Positions 53,994 through 63,861 of a stretch of DNA of 64,000 nt are shown here, in pieces. Location: NCBI GenBank assembly GCA_002422315.1, contig DIUJ01000068.1:144299-208298 (forward strand), read 5' to 3'. Position 1 is the stretch's first letter. Each line of letters starts with the position of its first letter. The notes below the pieces were generated by a model. That model was not told where the DNA came from. It saw nothing but the letters and a program-made list of their open reading frames with translations, and did no database searches. The position numbers and the translations under genes were made by a program. This DNA comes from Bacteroidetes bacterium UBA6161. GTDB taxonomy: Bacteria > Bacteroidota > Bacteroidia > NS11-12g > UBA955.

Positions 53994-54058
53994 ATTGTAC
54001 CTTGTTTGAAAAGGTTTAATTGGGTTCTGTTTTCACAATTATCCTAAAGTGCAAGTTA

Positions 54059-55639
54059 TTACACTTTTGGGTTAGTTTTCTTTTGAGCAATTTCTTTGGC
54101 ACACCTTATTCCATCGATTGCGGCAGACACAATACCACCTGCATATCCTGCGCCTTCTCCACATGGATATAATCCAGTAATTTCTGTGTGTTCTAGAGTT
54201 TCTTTATCCCTAGGAATTCTAATTGGGCTAGAAGTCCTACTTTCAGTAGCCAACATAATTCCATCATCACTATCAAATCCTTTGATTTTTTTCGAAAAAT
54301 ATATCAAGCCTTCTTGTAACGATTTGCGTACTTTAGCAGGTAGGATTTGGTGGAGATTTGCACTGGAAATTCCTGGAATATAAGAACATTCGGGTAGGGA
54401 AGAGGATTCTTTATTTCTTATAAAGTCTTTAATTTTTTGTGCAGGTGCAACTAAATTACCACCACCAGCAAGGTATGCTTTGGTTTCTACTTCTTTTTGA
54501 AAATACAAAGCGGAAAGATTCCCTTTATGCTGCCAGTCTTTCCAATCATTTTCATCTACAGAAACAACTAAGCCGCTGTTTGCAAATTTTCCGTTTCTTT
54601 TGGAAGGTGACCATCCATTTACTACTATTTCGCCCGGGGCTGTAGCAGCTGGAGCTATAATTCCACCAGGGCACATACAAAAAGAAAATACACCTTTACC
54701 TGCGGCTTGGGTTACTAGGCTATAGTATGCAGGTGGAAGATTTGGATTTTTTGTGTCACAGTGGTATTGGGCTTTGTCAATTATTTCTTGAGGGTGTTCT
54801 ATCCTCACACCAAGTGCAAAAGGTTTTGCTTCTATAAGTATATTCTTTTTTTCCAAAAGTTCGTAAATATCCCTCGCGGAGTGTCCAGTCGCCAGAATTA
54901 TATTTTCTGTTTGCATGAATCCATTGCTAGTTTCTATGCCTTTTATTTTATTGTCATGAATATGAATATCTGTAAGTTTACAGTCAAATATAATCTCCCC
55001 TCCAAGCTTTTGAATAGTTTCTCGTATAGACTCTACTATTCCTGGAAGTTTATTTGTACCAATATGAGGACGTGTGTTAATTAATATATCCTCAGCTGCC
55101 CCATGTTCTACAAATGTGTTGAGTACGTCTTCTACAGAACCTCTTTTACTAGAGCGGGTATATAGTTTGCCATCGCTATAGGTCCCGGCACCACCTTCCC
55201 CAAAACAGTAATTTGAATCAGGATTTACAATACCTTCTTTGTTTATTTTTGCTAGGTCTCTTCTTCTTTCTCTTACATTTTTCCCTCTTTCTATAACTAT
55301 AGGTTTAATACCGCATTTCAATAACTCTAAAGCAGCAAACATTCCTGCGGGTCCAAATCCTACAACTATTGCATGTTGATTTAAAGTGGGTTGTAAATTT
55401 GAATATACGGGTTTGTGTATGGGTTCAAAGGGTATGTCGTTTAAATTTATTTCAACCTCTAACCTAAATTTAACGGGTGACTTTCTGGCATCAATGGATT
55501 TTTTTATTATCCTCCATTCTTTAATGTCTTCTATACAAATCCCTGTTTTACTCTTAATTGAATTTAGAATATCTAATTCGTTTTCAATTTGTTCAGGAAG
55601 AACAAGGATTTCTAATAAATGTAAGTTTGAATTAGACAA
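54059..55639 (-). CDS. FAD-dependent oxidoreductase, COG2509 type
   Basis: A 526-residue flavoprotein of the uncharacterised COG2509 dehydrogenase family. It has an N-terminal alpha/beta extension (1-95, with [11 protein letters not shown]), then the FAD Rossmann motif [16 protein letters not shown] and [46 protein letters not shown] and a C-terminal [20 protein letters not shown]. The reaction is not known. It ends a four-gene overlapping operon; its start overlaps the rimK end by 8 bases. Confidence 0.9.
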   Translation of the reverse strand: MSNSNLHLLEILVLPEQIENELDILNSIKSKTGICIEDIKEWRIIKKSIDARKSPVKFRLEVEINLNDIPFEPIHKPVYSNLQPTLNQHAIVVGFGPAGMFAALELLKCGIKPIVIERGKNVRERRRDLAKINKEGIVNPDSNYCFGEGGAGTYSDGKLYTRSSKRGSVEDVLNTFVEHGAAEDILINTRPHIGTNKLPGIVESIRETIQKLGGEIIFDCKLTDIHIHDNKIKGIETSNGFMQTENIILATGHSARDIYELLEKKNILIEAKPFALGVRIEHPQEIIDKAQYHCDTKNPNLPPAYYSLVTQAAGKGVFSFCMCPGGIIAPAATAPGEIVVNGWSPSKRNGKFANSGLVVSVDENDWKDWQHKGNLSALYFQKEVETKAYLAGGGNLVAPAQKIKDFIRNKESSSLPECSYIPGISSANLHQILPAKVRKSLQEGLIYFSKKIKGFDSDDGIMLATESRTSSPIRIPRDKETLEHTEITGLYPCGEGAGYAGGIVSAAIDGIRCAKEIAQKKTNPKV

Positions 55640-56519
55640 TTGATTTTTTGCTGTTTTGTTCTACAAATTCAATGATTTTTCCAGCAATATCTAATCCAGT
55701 AGATTTCTCTATACCTTCTAGGCCAGGAGAAGAATTTACTTCAATAATCAATGGTCCTTTATCCGAAATAAGCATGTCTACGCCAGCTATGCTTAGCCCA
55801 AGAGCCTTTGCAGCTCTTACGGCGCTATCCTCTTCTTCTGGGGTAAGTTCAATTTTCCTGCCTTCTCCGCCTCTATGCAGATTGCTTCTAAATTCTCCTT
55901 CCAATCCTTGTCTTTTCATAGCACCTACAACCTTGTCGCCCACAACAAAGGCCCTAATATCTGCACCTTTTGCTTCTTTAATAAATTCTTGAATTAAAAA
56001 GTTTGCATTCATGCCATAAAAAGCTTCGATTACAGATTTTGCTGCATTTTTAGTTTCTGCAAGTACTACCCCAAGCCCTTGTGTGCCTTCAATAAGTTTA
56101 ATAATTAAGGGAGCTCCACCAACTTGTTTTATTAGGTAGTCTATATTGTCTGGTCTCCTTGCAAATGCTGTTTTTGGGATACCAATTCCTTCCATAGCCA
56201 ACATTTGAAGTGTTCTAAGTTTGTCTCTACTTCTAACCAAAGATTGTGCACTTAGGGTTGTAAATACTTTTTGCATTTCAAACTGACGAATGATAGCCGC
56301 ACCATAATAGGTTACACTTGAACCAATTCTTGGGATCACGGCATCCACGTTTTCTATGGCTTGGTCTTTAATATATATTGTAGGTTTGCTTTTTTCCATC
56401 ACCACATAACAGTGCGTGTGGCTTAGAACTTGGGCGGTATGTCCTCTTGTTTCTGCTGCCTCTACCAAGCGTTGGGTAGAGTATAAATTTGCATTGCGAG
56501 AAAGTATTACAATATTCAT
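55632..56519 (-). CDS. rimK: RimK, alpha-L-glutamate ligase for ribosomal protein S6
   Basis: A 295-residue ATP-grasp ligase that adds glutamate residues to the C-terminus of ribosomal protein S6 (and can make poly-glutamate). The sequence follows E. coli RimK closely: [23 protein letters not shown] (split), [65 protein letters not shown] and [14 protein letters not shown] with the metal ligands. Length is normal. It is placed between the RimB-like protease-fold gene (4-base overlap) and COG2509. Confidence 0.96.
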   Translation of the reverse strand: MNIVILSRNANLYSTQRLVEAAETRGHTAQVLSHTHCYVVMEKSKPTIYIKDQAIENVDAVIPRIGSSVTYYGAAIIRQFEMQKVFTTLSAQSLVRSRDKLRTLQMLAMEGIGIPKTAFARRPDNIDYLIKQVGGAPLIIKLIEGTQGLGVVLAETKNAAKSVIEAFYGMNANFLIQEFIKEAKGADIRAFVVGDKVVGAMKRQGLEGEFRSNLHRGGEGRKIELTPEEEDSAVRAAKALGLSIAGVDMLISDKGPLIIEVNSSPGLEGIEKSTGLDIAGKIIEFVEQNSKKSIV

Positions 56520-56983
56520 AAAGGTTGGGATTGTAGTTTTTGTTTATGCGACAAATTTCGTAAGGAAACATTAACAATAAAGCGTTTGTATAAAATTTTT
56601 TTTCCAAGCAATACTTGGTATCTCATTTCGCCTCTGTCTGCTAAAGAAAATTCAGTTTCAATTAGTTCTCCAAAGAGCATTACTCTAAGCTTTATCAAAT
56701 ATCTAAATTCGCTTTGTCCGAAGCTGTTTTTGATTTTTTTTTCTGTGAAATTTTCAAACACAAAGTCTTTCTTTTGATATTGATGAATTGATGGATCTAA
56801 AAATCTAACCAACAAAACGTCTTTCCCATTCATTTCTCTGAGTGTTATTTTATGACAATGAATGGCACAGCTATTTGCACCAGTGTCAATTTTACAAGGA
56901 AGGTTTTCAATCCCTAAATCTGGCAAATCTATCAAATCCTTAGAGCCAATTATTTTTAACTCTCTTTTTTTCTTAATTACCAT
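56516..56983 (-). CDS. RimB/RimK-associated retropepsin-like protein
   Basis: A 155-residue protein of the family annotated as ATP-dependent zinc protease or RimK-associated (DUF785/RimB), with a retropepsin-like fold. Key motif: [12 protein letters not shown], where DTGA holds the aspartate of an aspartic-protease-like active site; [10 protein letters not shown] fits the second-half strand. In Pseudomonas, RimB removes glutamates added to S6 by RimK, which suits this location directly upstream of rimK. The start at 56983 is preferred over 57049, since the latter would run 77 bases into the ABC gene. The two overlaps are 11 bases (ABC) and 4 bases (rimK). Confidence 0.8.
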   Translation of the reverse strand: MVIKKKRELKIIGSKDLIDLPDLGIENLPCKIDTGANSCAIHCHKITLREMNGKDVLLVRFLDPSIHQYQKKDFVFENFTEKKIKNSFGQSEFRYLIKLRVMLFGELIETEFSLADRGEMRYQVLLGKKILYKRFIVNVSLRNLSHKQKLQSQPL

Positions 56984-58805
56984 AAAACTGCATTTTGTAT
57001 AATTTACTGTAAACTCCTTCTTGTATAATAAGTTCTTCGTGAGAACCAATCTCTTTTATTTCTCCATTTTCCATTACCACTATGGTATCTGCATCTAAGA
57101 TAGTGGAAAGTCTGTGAGCGATTACTAGAGTTGTTCTTCCTTGCATAAGTTTATTTAAAGCTTCCTGTACAAGTTTTTCAGACTCTGAATCTAAGGCACT
57201 AGTAGCTTCATCCAAAATCAGTATTTGAGGATTTTTTAAAAGGGCTCTAGCTATACTTAACCTTTGTTTTTGTCCTCCGCTTAATTTATTGCCTCTTTCG
57301 CCAATTATTTCGTCTAAACCTTTTTCCTTTTGGCAAACAAATTCCCAGGCATTTGCCATTTTCAATGCACTGATTAATTCATTTTCACTTGCATTTGGGT
57401 TGCCTACAAGTAAATTGTTGCGGATACTGTCATTAAATAGAATAGATTCTTGGTTTACAATACCTATGAGTTTTCTAAGGTCTTGTATTCTTAAGTCTTT
57501 TACATCTGTATGGTCTATTGTTATTGAACCAGATTTAACATCATAAAAACGAGGAATGAGTTCCGTAAGGGTAGTTTTTCCCGAACCAGATTGTCCTACT
57601 AATGCAATCTTTTTACCCTTTGGAATCGTTAAACTCACATTTTTTAGAACTTGTCTGTCGGTGTATGAAAAACCTACATTCTGAATAGAAATTTCTTTTT
57701 CTAAATCTGATATTCGTATAGCATTTGGTTTTTCGTGTATTTCTACATCGGTGTGCAATATTTCCTCTATTCTGTTTGCACTGGCTACTCCTTTTTGAAC
57801 GCTATAAAAAGCAGAAGAAAATTGTTTGAAAGGTGGGATTAACTGACTAAAAATAGCAAAGTAACCTATAAATACAGAAGCATCAATTTCGTTGTTGTAA
57901 ACCATTTTACCCCCAATCCACAAGATTATGGCAGAAATACTTATACCTAATGTTTCTGAAACCGGAGAGGCTAAATCTACTCGTTTGTTCACATTTATAT
58001 TTAATCTAGTAGATTCTCTATTGATGAAATCAAATTTGTTTTTAAAAATTGTTTCAGCTCCAAATGATTTTACTATTTTTATGCCTCCCAATATTTCTTC
58101 AAAAAATGACAACAATGCTCCTTGTTTTTCTTGAGATTCTTTAGATTTGGCTTTTAGTTTTTTACCCAAAATTGAAATTACAATTGCGGTAACAGGCAAG
58201 ATAAGTAATATGTAAAGCGTAAGAATAGGGCTCATAAATATAAGCATTGCAAAGTATACAAGAATAGTAGCGGGTTCTTTAAAAATTGCTTCTATAGAGG
58301 CGGCCATTGCCCATTCAATTTCTTTGGTATCGTTGCTCAGCCTAGACATTACATCTCCTTTCCTTTCATGGTTAAAATAGCTTAAAGGAAGATTCATTAA
58401 CTTGTTAAAAACCTTGGCTTTTAGTTGTTCCATGCTCTTGTAAATAAGTATTTTAATATTGATTAAAGCTAAATATCTAGCAATGTTTTTAATTACAGTT
58501 CCCAAAATAAGTAACAAACAGATAAGCCAAAGCACCATTTCTTTGTCTTGGTTGGCTATTTGTGTCATCCAACTAACAAAAGAATCTTTGATTGAATCAA
58601 TATTCCAAGAAGATAAAGTATTAGACACTTCTGGTATAGAAGTATTTACTACTTTTTCTGGAATAAAAAGAAACTCTAAGACAGGGATAATAAGGGCAAG
58701 CGAAAATACACTACTTAGAATATATATAAGGTTGAAGAGAATATTAAGTGCTATTTGTTTCTTTTGGTTGGAAGCATAGCGAAGCAAAACGAGGAAATTT
58801 TTCAT
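56973..58805 (-). CDS. MsbA-like ABC exporter (fused permease-ATPase)
   Basis: A 610-residue half-transporter. Six transmembrane helices (about 15-325) precede a nucleotide-binding domain with Walker A GQSGSGKTTLTEL, Q-loop IGIVNQES, signature LSGGQKQRLSIARALL, Walker B ILILDEATSALD and H-loop IAHRLST. Homodimers of this type export lipids (MsbA), peptides or drugs; the closest role here, lipid flipping, is only a guess. It has its own -7 box and heads the operon with RimB-like, rimK and COG2509 genes. Confidence 0.93.
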   Translation of the reverse strand: MKNFLVLLRYASNQKKQIALNILFNLIYILSSVFSLALIIPVLEFLFIPEKVVNTSIPEVSNTLSSWNIDSIKDSFVSWMTQIANQDKEMVLWLICLLLILGTVIKNIARYLALINIKILIYKSMEQLKAKVFNKLMNLPLSYFNHERKGDVMSRLSNDTKEIEWAMAASIEAIFKEPATILVYFAMLIFMSPILTLYILLILPVTAIVISILGKKLKAKSKESQEKQGALLSFFEEILGGIKIVKSFGAETIFKNKFDFINRESTRLNINVNKRVDLASPVSETLGISISAIILWIGGKMVYNNEIDASVFIGYFAIFSQLIPPFKQFSSAFYSVQKGVASANRIEEILHTDVEIHEKPNAIRISDLEKEISIQNVGFSYTDRQVLKNVSLTIPKGKKIALVGQSGSGKTTLTELIPRFYDVKSGSITIDHTDVKDLRIQDLRKLIGIVNQESILFNDSIRNNLLVGNPNASENELISALKMANAWEFVCQKEKGLDEIIGERGNKLSGGQKQRLSIARALLKNPQILILDEATSALDSESEKLVQEALNKLMQGRTTLVIAHRLSTILDADTIVVMENGEIKEIGSHEELIIQEGVYSKLYKMQFYGN

Positions 58806-58825
58806 TAAAAAAATAAGCTAGGCTG

Positions 58826-58833
58826 CAAATATA
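58826..58833 (-). promoter_or_regulatory. -7 box TATATTTG of the ABC-rimK operon
   Basis: Plus CAAATATA, minus TATATTTG, 20 bases before the ATG at 58805. Confidence 0.5.
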
Positions 58834-59141
58834 GAATGTTCGAGAAAAGGAATGATAGAAAAGGATAAAAAAGAAAAATAAACCCTTAATTGGATGCAAA
58901 TAATTTCTTAGGATGAAACCATGTGGTATTAAAATGTATAGTATATATCGCCCAGTGATTTCTTGTTTTTTTTATTTTGGCTATAACGAGTAATCCATCT
59001 GTATTTGCAAAAAAAATACGAGATAGGCTATAATGGTATAGGATGGTAGAAATTAATAAAATATCAACACAGTAAATGTGAATAAATAAGAACTAAGCGA
59101 AGAATATTCAAAATTTGAAACGTAGGAATAAAAAAAAATAC
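58834..59141. other. AT-rich divergent intergenic region
   Basis: About 310 bases between the divergent ABC operon and the fatty-acid operon. I see no gene and only weak structure: an 8-base direct repeat GGCTATAA (around 58979 and 59027) and a short GTATTT/AAATAC inverted repeat. Nothing more can be supported. Confidence 0.6.
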
Positions 59142-59149
59142 TATCTTTG
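59142..59149 (+). promoter_or_regulatory. -7 box TATCTTTG of the DUF177-accC operon
   Basis: TATCTTTG lies 29 bases before the ATG at 59179. A TTG is 24 bases upstream of it, longer than the usual spacing. Confidence 0.5.
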
Positions 59150-59178
59150 CCGTTCAATTTTTGAAAAGGGTAAACCAA

Positions 59179-59691
59179 ATGAGTATTGAACTATTTGATA
59201 TAGAGATTGGTAAGTATAAAGAAGGGGTTCATCGCATAGAATTTGAGATGGATTCGGAATTTTTCAAAAGTTACGAAAGTTCTTGTGTAGAAGATGGGAA
59301 AGTTTGGGCCGAGTTAGTATTTGACAAAGGAGCCTTTGCCATTAAGTTTGATTTTAAAATCAAAGGCGAGGTAAAGAGATCCTGTGACAGATGTTTAAAC
59401 GATTTAAGTTATCCTGTAGAGAACACGTTTAATTTAGTTGCTAAGATTACGGCAGATATTGGAGAAGATGAAGAACATTTAACCTATATTTTGCCTAATG
59501 AGCAATGGTTCAAGGCTGCAAGTTATTTCATGGAAATGATTTGTTTGTCATTGCCGATTAAAGTAGTATGCGAAGATGTAAGTCAAGTATGCGATAGTTC
59601 CATGTTAGAAAAATTCATGGAAGAAGAAGAGGAAGAAATTCCAAGCCAGTTTGAGAAGTTAAAAAATTTGTTTAAAGACAATAAAATATAA
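59179..59691 (+). CDS. DUF177 (YceD-like) protein
   Basis: A 170-residue soluble acidic protein of the DUF177/YceD family, which is almost always encoded directly before rpmF and is implicated in 23S rRNA accumulation in other organisms. Seen here: FKIKGEVKRSCDRCLNDL with the conserved C-x2-C, an EEHLTYILPNEQW middle, and CEDVSQVCDSSML near the end, with an acidic EEEEEEI stretch. The start at 59179 (MSIELFDIEIG) is preferred to a TTG at 59161. It is 6 bases before rpmF. Confidence 0.88.
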   Translation: MSIELFDIEIGKYKEGVHRIEFEMDSEFFKSYESSCVEDGKVWAELVFDKGAFAIKFDFKIKGEVKRSCDRCLNDLSYPVENTFNLVAKITADIGEDEEHLTYILPNEQWFKAASYFMEMICLSLPIKVVCEDVSQVCDSSMLEKFMEEEEEEIPSQFEKLKNLFKDNKI

Positions 59692-59697
59692 AAGAAA

Positions 59698-59883
59698 ATG
59701 CCACATCCTAAACGTAAAACATCCAAAACTAGACGTGACAAAAGAAGAACACATCACGGATTAAGTACTAAGCCATTAGTTGCAGATCCTGTTACTGGAG
59801 ATGTTTCTGTATATCACAGAGTAAACCTTGAAACAGGAATGTATAGAGGGGTTAAAGTAATGAAAGGTAAGAACGACGAGTAA
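59698..59883 (+). CDS. rpmF: Ribosomal protein bL32
   Basis: A 61-residue bL32. The basic N-terminus MPHPKRKTSKTRRDKRRTHH is typical. The C-terminal half has DPVTGDVSVYHRVNLETGMY, where the usual zinc-binding C-x2-C pairs are absent; the whole protein has no Cys, so it is the zinc-independent type. It lies between DUF177 and plsX, the common Bacteroidota order. Confidence 0.96.
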   Translation: MPHPKRKTSKTRRDKRRTHHGLSTKPLVADPVTGDVSVYHRVNLETGMYRGVKVMKGKNDE

Positions 59884-59900
59884 TACTCCTGTTCAGACAA

Positions 59901-60842
59901 GTGAAAAAAGTAAAAGTAGGAATCGATGTGATGGGCGGGGATTTTGCACCGCTTGAACCAATTAAAGCGGCTGCCGCACTTTTGGCCCATCCCTCTATTC
60001 ATCCAGTTTTATTTGGAGACGAAAACATAATCCGTTCTGTTTCTGCAGAATTGGGATTGCATTCTGATGCATTCGATATTGTACATGCCCCAGAGGTAAT
60101 AGGCATGAGCGAGCATCCTACCAAAGCATTATCCCAAAAAAAATCTTCTAGTATTTCAGTGGGTTTTCATTATTTGGCTTCCCATCAAATTGATGCTTTT
60201 GCAAGCGCCGGAAATACAGGGGCTATGTTAGTAGGTTCTGTGTTTTCTGTTAAACCAATTCAAGGGGTAATACGTCCCACAATTACTTCGGTTTTGCCCA
60301 AACCTGACGGATCTGTAGGTATACTTTTGGACGTAGGTGCTAATGCAGATTGTAAGCCTGAAGTGCTTAATCAATTTGCAACCCTAGGCTCTCTCTATTT
60401 CCAAAATGTACTTAGTAACAACAATTCTGCTAAAGTCGGTCTCCTAAGCATAGGAGAAGAAAAAGAAAAAGGAAATATACTTACCCAAGCAGCTTATCCT
60501 CTCTTAGAAACCAATGAGCGAATTGAGTTTGTAGGAAACATAGAGGGCCGAGATATTTTTAACACCAAAGCAGATGTTGTAGTCTGTGATGGATTTACTG
60601 GAAATATAGTGTTAAAAGTATGCGAAGGAATGTTTTATAACCTTATGAAAAGAGGTATTCAAGATGAATATTTGAACCGATTCAATTTCAAGCATTATGG
60701 TGGAACTCCTGTTCTTGGAGTAAATGCTCCCGTAATTATAGGACACGGAATTTCCAAATCCGAAACCATCATCAAAATGATGGAATTAGCTGAAAGCGTG
60801 GTTCAATCCAAAATGATAGAGAAATTAAAAGCATCATTCTAA
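59901..60842 (+). CDS. plsX: Phosphate acyltransferase PlsX
   Basis: A 313-residue enzyme that turns acyl-ACP into acyl-phosphate for phospholipid synthesis. Signatures: VGIDVMGGDFAPLEPIKA, SAGNTGAMLVGSVFSVKPI, VLPKPDGSVGILLDVGANADCKP (split), NIEGRDIF and DVVVCDGFTGNIVLKVCEG. Start is GTG at 59901, which is required to include the first strand KKVKVGIDVMGG. It follows rpmF by 17 bases. Confidence 0.96.
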   Translation: MKKVKVGIDVMGGDFAPLEPIKAAAALLAHPSIHPVLFGDENIIRSVSAELGLHSDAFDIVHAPEVIGMSEHPTKALSQKKSSSISVGFHYLASHQIDAFASAGNTGAMLVGSVFSVKPIQGVIRPTITSVLPKPDGSVGILLDVGANADCKPEVLNQFATLGSLYFQNVLSNNNSAKVGLLSIGEEKEKGNILTQAAYPLLETNERIEFVGNIEGRDIFNTKADVVVCDGFTGNIVLKVCEGMFYNLMKRGIQDEYLNRFNFKHYGGTPVLGVNAPVIIGHGISKSETIIKMMELAESVVQSKMIEKLKASF

Positions 60843-60887
60843 AATTTTAGTTTCTTTGCAGTGTATAAATTTAAAATATAATTCACC

Positions 60888-61877
60888 ATGCATAAAATAA
60901 CAGCGGCAATTACTGCTGTTGGAGGTCATGTGCCCAAAGACATACTCACCAATAGTGACTTGGAAAAAATGGTTGATACTACCAATGAGTGGATATTAAC
61001 CAGAACAGGAATAAAAGAAAGACATATTTTACGTGAACCAGGCAAAGCTACTTCTGACATGGCGGTAGCTGCTATTCAGCAAATGCTAGATAAACGTGGA
61101 ATAGATGCAAGCGAAATTGATTTGTTAATCATGGCAACAATTACCGGCGATTTGATTTTCCCCGCTACTGCAAACATAGTTTGTGATAAATTGGGTGCAA
61201 AAAATGCATGGGGATATGATTTGGCAGCAGCTTGTTCTAGCTTTTTGTATGCTTTACAAACAGGAGCTCAGTTTATTCAATCCGGAACATATAAAAAAGT
61301 TGTTGTTTGTGGAGTAGATAAAATGTCGGCCATTATTGATTATACAGATAGAAATACTTGTATAATTTTTGGAGATGGAGGCGGAGCAGTTTTATTAGAG
61401 CCTAATTTCGAAGGACTAGGAATTCAAAATGCAATCTTAAAATCGGATGGTTCAGGAAGAGAATTTCTTTACCAAAAATCTGGTGGTTCGCTAAGACCCC
61501 CTACTATAGAAACGGTTACTAACAGAGAACATTTTGTTTATCAGGAAGGAAAAACTGTGTTTAAATTTGCAGTTACCAATATGGCCGATGTTTCTAAACA
61601 AATAATGGAGCAAAATAGTCTTACATCAGAAGATGTAAATTGGCTTCTTGCTCACCAAGCCAATAAAAGAATAATAGATTATACCGCAGAAACTATGGGA
61701 CTTCCCACAGAAAAAGTGCTTATGAATATTGAGAAATATGGCAATACCACAAGCGGTACTTTGCCTTTGCTTTTCTGGGATTTTGAAAATAAATTCAAGA
61801 AAGGCGACAACCTTATTCTAGCCACATTTGGCGGAGGCTTTACTTGGGGTTCTATGTATATTAAATGGGCTTATTAA
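60888..61877 (+). CDS. fabH: Beta-ketoacyl-ACP synthase III
   Basis: A 329-residue KAS III that starts fatty-acid synthesis by condensing an acyl-CoA primer with malonyl-ACP. The catalytic triad is visible: Cys116 in DLAAACSSFLYAL, His in LLAHQANKRI and Asn in YGNTTSGTLPL; TRTGIKERH is also typical. It lies 45 bases after plsX, the standard pairing. Confidence 0.97.
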   Translation: MHKITAAITAVGGHVPKDILTNSDLEKMVDTTNEWILTRTGIKERHILREPGKATSDMAVAAIQQMLDKRGIDASEIDLLIMATITGDLIFPATANIVCDKLGAKNAWGYDLAAACSSFLYALQTGAQFIQSGTYKKVVVCGVDKMSAIIDYTDRNTCIIFGDGGGAVLLEPNFEGLGIQNAILKSDGSGREFLYQKSGGSLRPPTIETVTNREHFVYQEGKTVFKFAVTNMADVSKQIMEQNSLTSEDVNWLLAHQANKRIIDYTAETMGLPTEKVLMNIEKYGNTTSGTLPLLFWDFENKFKKGDNLILATFGGGFTWGSMYIKWAY

Positions 61878-61918
61878 ATAGCCTTTTTGAAAGCTCAAGT
61901 TTTTTTAATTATTTTAGG

Positions 61919-61948
61919 TTGTAGGCCTAATTAAAATTTTTACATTTG
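61919..61948 (+). promoter_or_regulatory. Promoter of accB, TTG-N19-TACATTTG
   Basis: TTG at 61919-61921 and TACATTTG at 61941-61948 with exact 19-base spacing. It overlaps an in-frame TTG at 61946, so accB starts at the ATG at 61973. Confidence 0.75.
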
Positions 61949-61972
61949 CGAAATAAGTTAAATACCTTAAAT

Positions 61973-62446
61973 ATGGAATTAAAGGAAATTCAAAATCTAA
62001 TTAGATTTGTTGCAGGTCAAAAAGTTGACGAAGTTCAAATTGAACAAAACGATTTTAAAATCACCATCAAAAAAAATGCTCCTGAATATGTAACAGCGAT
62101 GCCACAGATGGTTCATGCTAGTGTACCAAGTGCTCCAGCACCTCTTGCAGCTCCCTTACAAGGAACTCCAGCTGAGCCAACACCTGCTGTTGATAATACA
62201 AGTAATTTGATAACTATTAAGTCTCCTATGATAGGTACTTTCTACAGACAATCCAAACCAGATTCTCCGGTTTTTGTGAATGTAGGAGATGAAATAAAAC
62301 CTGGAAAAGTACTTTGTATCATTGAAGCAATGAAATTATTCAATGAAATTGAATCTGAAATTTCGGGAAGAATAGTTAAAGTGTTGGTAGAAAACAATAC
62401 TCCAGTAGAATACGATCAACCGTTATTCTTAGTTGAGCCAGCTTAA
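61973..62446 (+). CDS. accB: Biotin carboxyl carrier protein of acetyl-CoA carboxylase
   Basis: A 157-residue BCCP. It has an N-terminal helical part (ELKEIQNLIRFVAGQKVDEV), an Ala/Pro linker (about 48-72) and the C-terminal biotinyl domain with the biotin acceptor Lys121 in IIEAMKLFNEIE. The promoter position fixes the ATG at 61973. It precedes accC by 24 bases. Confidence 0.97.
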   Translation: MELKEIQNLIRFVAGQKVDEVQIEQNDFKITIKKNAPEYVTAMPQMVHASVPSAPAPLAAPLQGTPAEPTPAVDNTSNLITIKSPMIGTFYRQSKPDSPVFVNVGDEIKPGKVLCIIEAMKLFNEIESEISGRIVKVLVENNTPVEYDQPLFLVEPA

Positions 62447-62470
62447 TTTTACACCTAAATTATTTTAATT

Positions 62471-63808
62471 TTGTTTAAGAAAATTCTAATTGCAAATAGG
62501 GGAGAAATAGCACTGCGTATAATTCGTACCTGTAGAGAAATGGGTATAAAAACAGTGGCTGTATATTCCTTAGCAGACAAAGACAGCCTTCATGTGCGCT
62601 TTGCAGACGAAGCGGTATGTATAGGGCCTGCTCCTAGTGCAGAATCCTATCTTAAAATACCTAACATTATAGCCGCTGCAGAAATTACCAATGCAGATGC
62701 TATCCACCCAGGATATGGTTTCCTTAGCGAAAATGCTAAGTTTAGTGCGGTTTGTCGCGACCATGGTATCAAGTTTATAGGTGCTACCCCCGAACACATA
62801 AATGCAATGGGAGATAAATCCAATGCCAAAGACTCTATGAAAAAAGCTGGAGTACCCACTATACCGGGTTCTGATGGCCTTTTGGATAGCGCTGATGAGG
62901 GAAAAAAAATAGCAGCAATAATAGGATACCCTGTAATCATAAAAGCCACAGCAGGTGGCGGTGGAAGAGGGATGAGAATTATTTGGAAAGAAAGCGAGTT
63001 TGATAAACTGTGGGACGATGCCAGAACAGAATCTAAAGCAGCTTTTGGTAACGACGGTATTTATCTCGAAAAATATATTGAAGAACCTCGTCATATTGAA
63101 ATACAAATTGCAGGTGACCAATATGGTAAAGTATGTCATTTGTCAGAAAGAGATTGTTCTGTTCAAAGAAGACACCAAAAACTTATAGAAGAAACCCCTT
63201 CTCCCTTTGTAGACGATGAACTAAGAAAGAAAATGGGAGAAGCTGCTAAGGCTGCTGCTCAGTTTATCAATTACGAAGGTGTTGGTACCGTTGAATTTTT
63301 AGTAGATAAATACAAAAACTTCTATTTTATGGAAATGAATACTCGTATTCAGGTGGAACACCCCGTAACCGAAGAAGTTATAGATAGAGATTTAATAAAA
63401 GAGCAGATTATGATTGCTGCAGGTATTCCAATCTCAGGTAAAGATTATTACCCCTTGAAACATAGCATGGAGTGTAGAATAAATGCAGAAGATCCTTACA
63501 ATAATTTTAGACCTAGCCCAGGTAAAATTCAAGTTTTGCACAAGCCAGGTGGACATGGTGTAAGAGTAGATAGCCATATTTATGCAGGCTACGTTATCCC
63601 GTCTAATTATGACTCTATGATCGCTAAACTTATTGTTACTTCTCAATCTCGTGAAGAATCAATACTGAAAATGGAAAGGGCCTTACATGAATTTGTAATT
63701 GAAGGTATTCACACTACTATTCCTTTACATTTGCAAATCTTAGCAAATGAGGATTTTAGAAAAGGTAATTTTACCACTGCTTTTATGAACGATTTTAAAA
63801 TAAAATAA
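62471..63808 (+). CDS. accC: Biotin carboxylase subunit of acetyl-CoA carboxylase
   Basis: A 445-residue AccC that carboxylates BCCP using ATP and bicarbonate. Features: [35 protein letters not shown]-grasp [44 protein letters not shown] (split) and [16 protein letters not shown]. Start is TTG at 62471, needed to include the first strand. A perfect terminator follows, ending the operon. Confidence 0.97.
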   Translation: MFKKILIANRGEIALRIIRTCREMGIKTVAVYSLADKDSLHVRFADEAVCIGPAPSAESYLKIPNIIAAAEITNADAIHPGYGFLSENAKFSAVCRDHGIKFIGATPEHINAMGDKSNAKDSMKKAGVPTIPGSDGLLDSADEGKKIAAIIGYPVIIKATAGGGGRGMRIIWKESEFDKLWDDARTESKAAFGNDGIYLEKYIEEPRHIEIQIAGDQYGKVCHLSERDCSVQRRHQKLIEETPSPFVDDELRKKMGEAAKAAAQFINYEGVGTVEFLVDKYKNFYFMEMNTRIQVEHPVTEEVIDRDLIKEQIMIAAGIPISGKDYYPLKHSMECRINAEDPYNNFRPSPGKIQVLHKPGGHGVRVDSHIYAGYVIPSNYDSMIAKLIVTSQSREESILKMERALHEFVIEGIHTTIPLHLQILANEDFRKGNFTTAFMNDFKIK

Positions 63809-63823
63809 ATTTTAATCTATAGC

Positions 63824-63861
63824 AAAAAGGCTGCTTCAAATTCTGAAGCAGCCTTTTTTTT
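63824..63861. terminator. Strong terminator after accC
   Basis: AAAAA, GGCTGCTTC (63829-63837), loop AAATTCT, GAAGCAGCC (63845-63853), then a T-run. The A-run on the other side means it can also stop transcription from the right. Confidence 0.92.

Noticed and set aside
53999..54015. ACCTT/AAGGT hairpin as terminator between gtrA and COG2509
   Set aside because: Only 5 bp of stem and no T-run.
58970..59040. GGCTATAA direct repeat and GTATTT/AAATAC inverted repeat
   Set aside because: Very short and AT-rich; expected by chance in 310 bases of such sequence.
62570..63139. A 189-codon minus-strand open frame inside accC
   Set aside because: accC is certain on the other strand; this frame is Cys/Tyr/Phe-rich without recognisable features.
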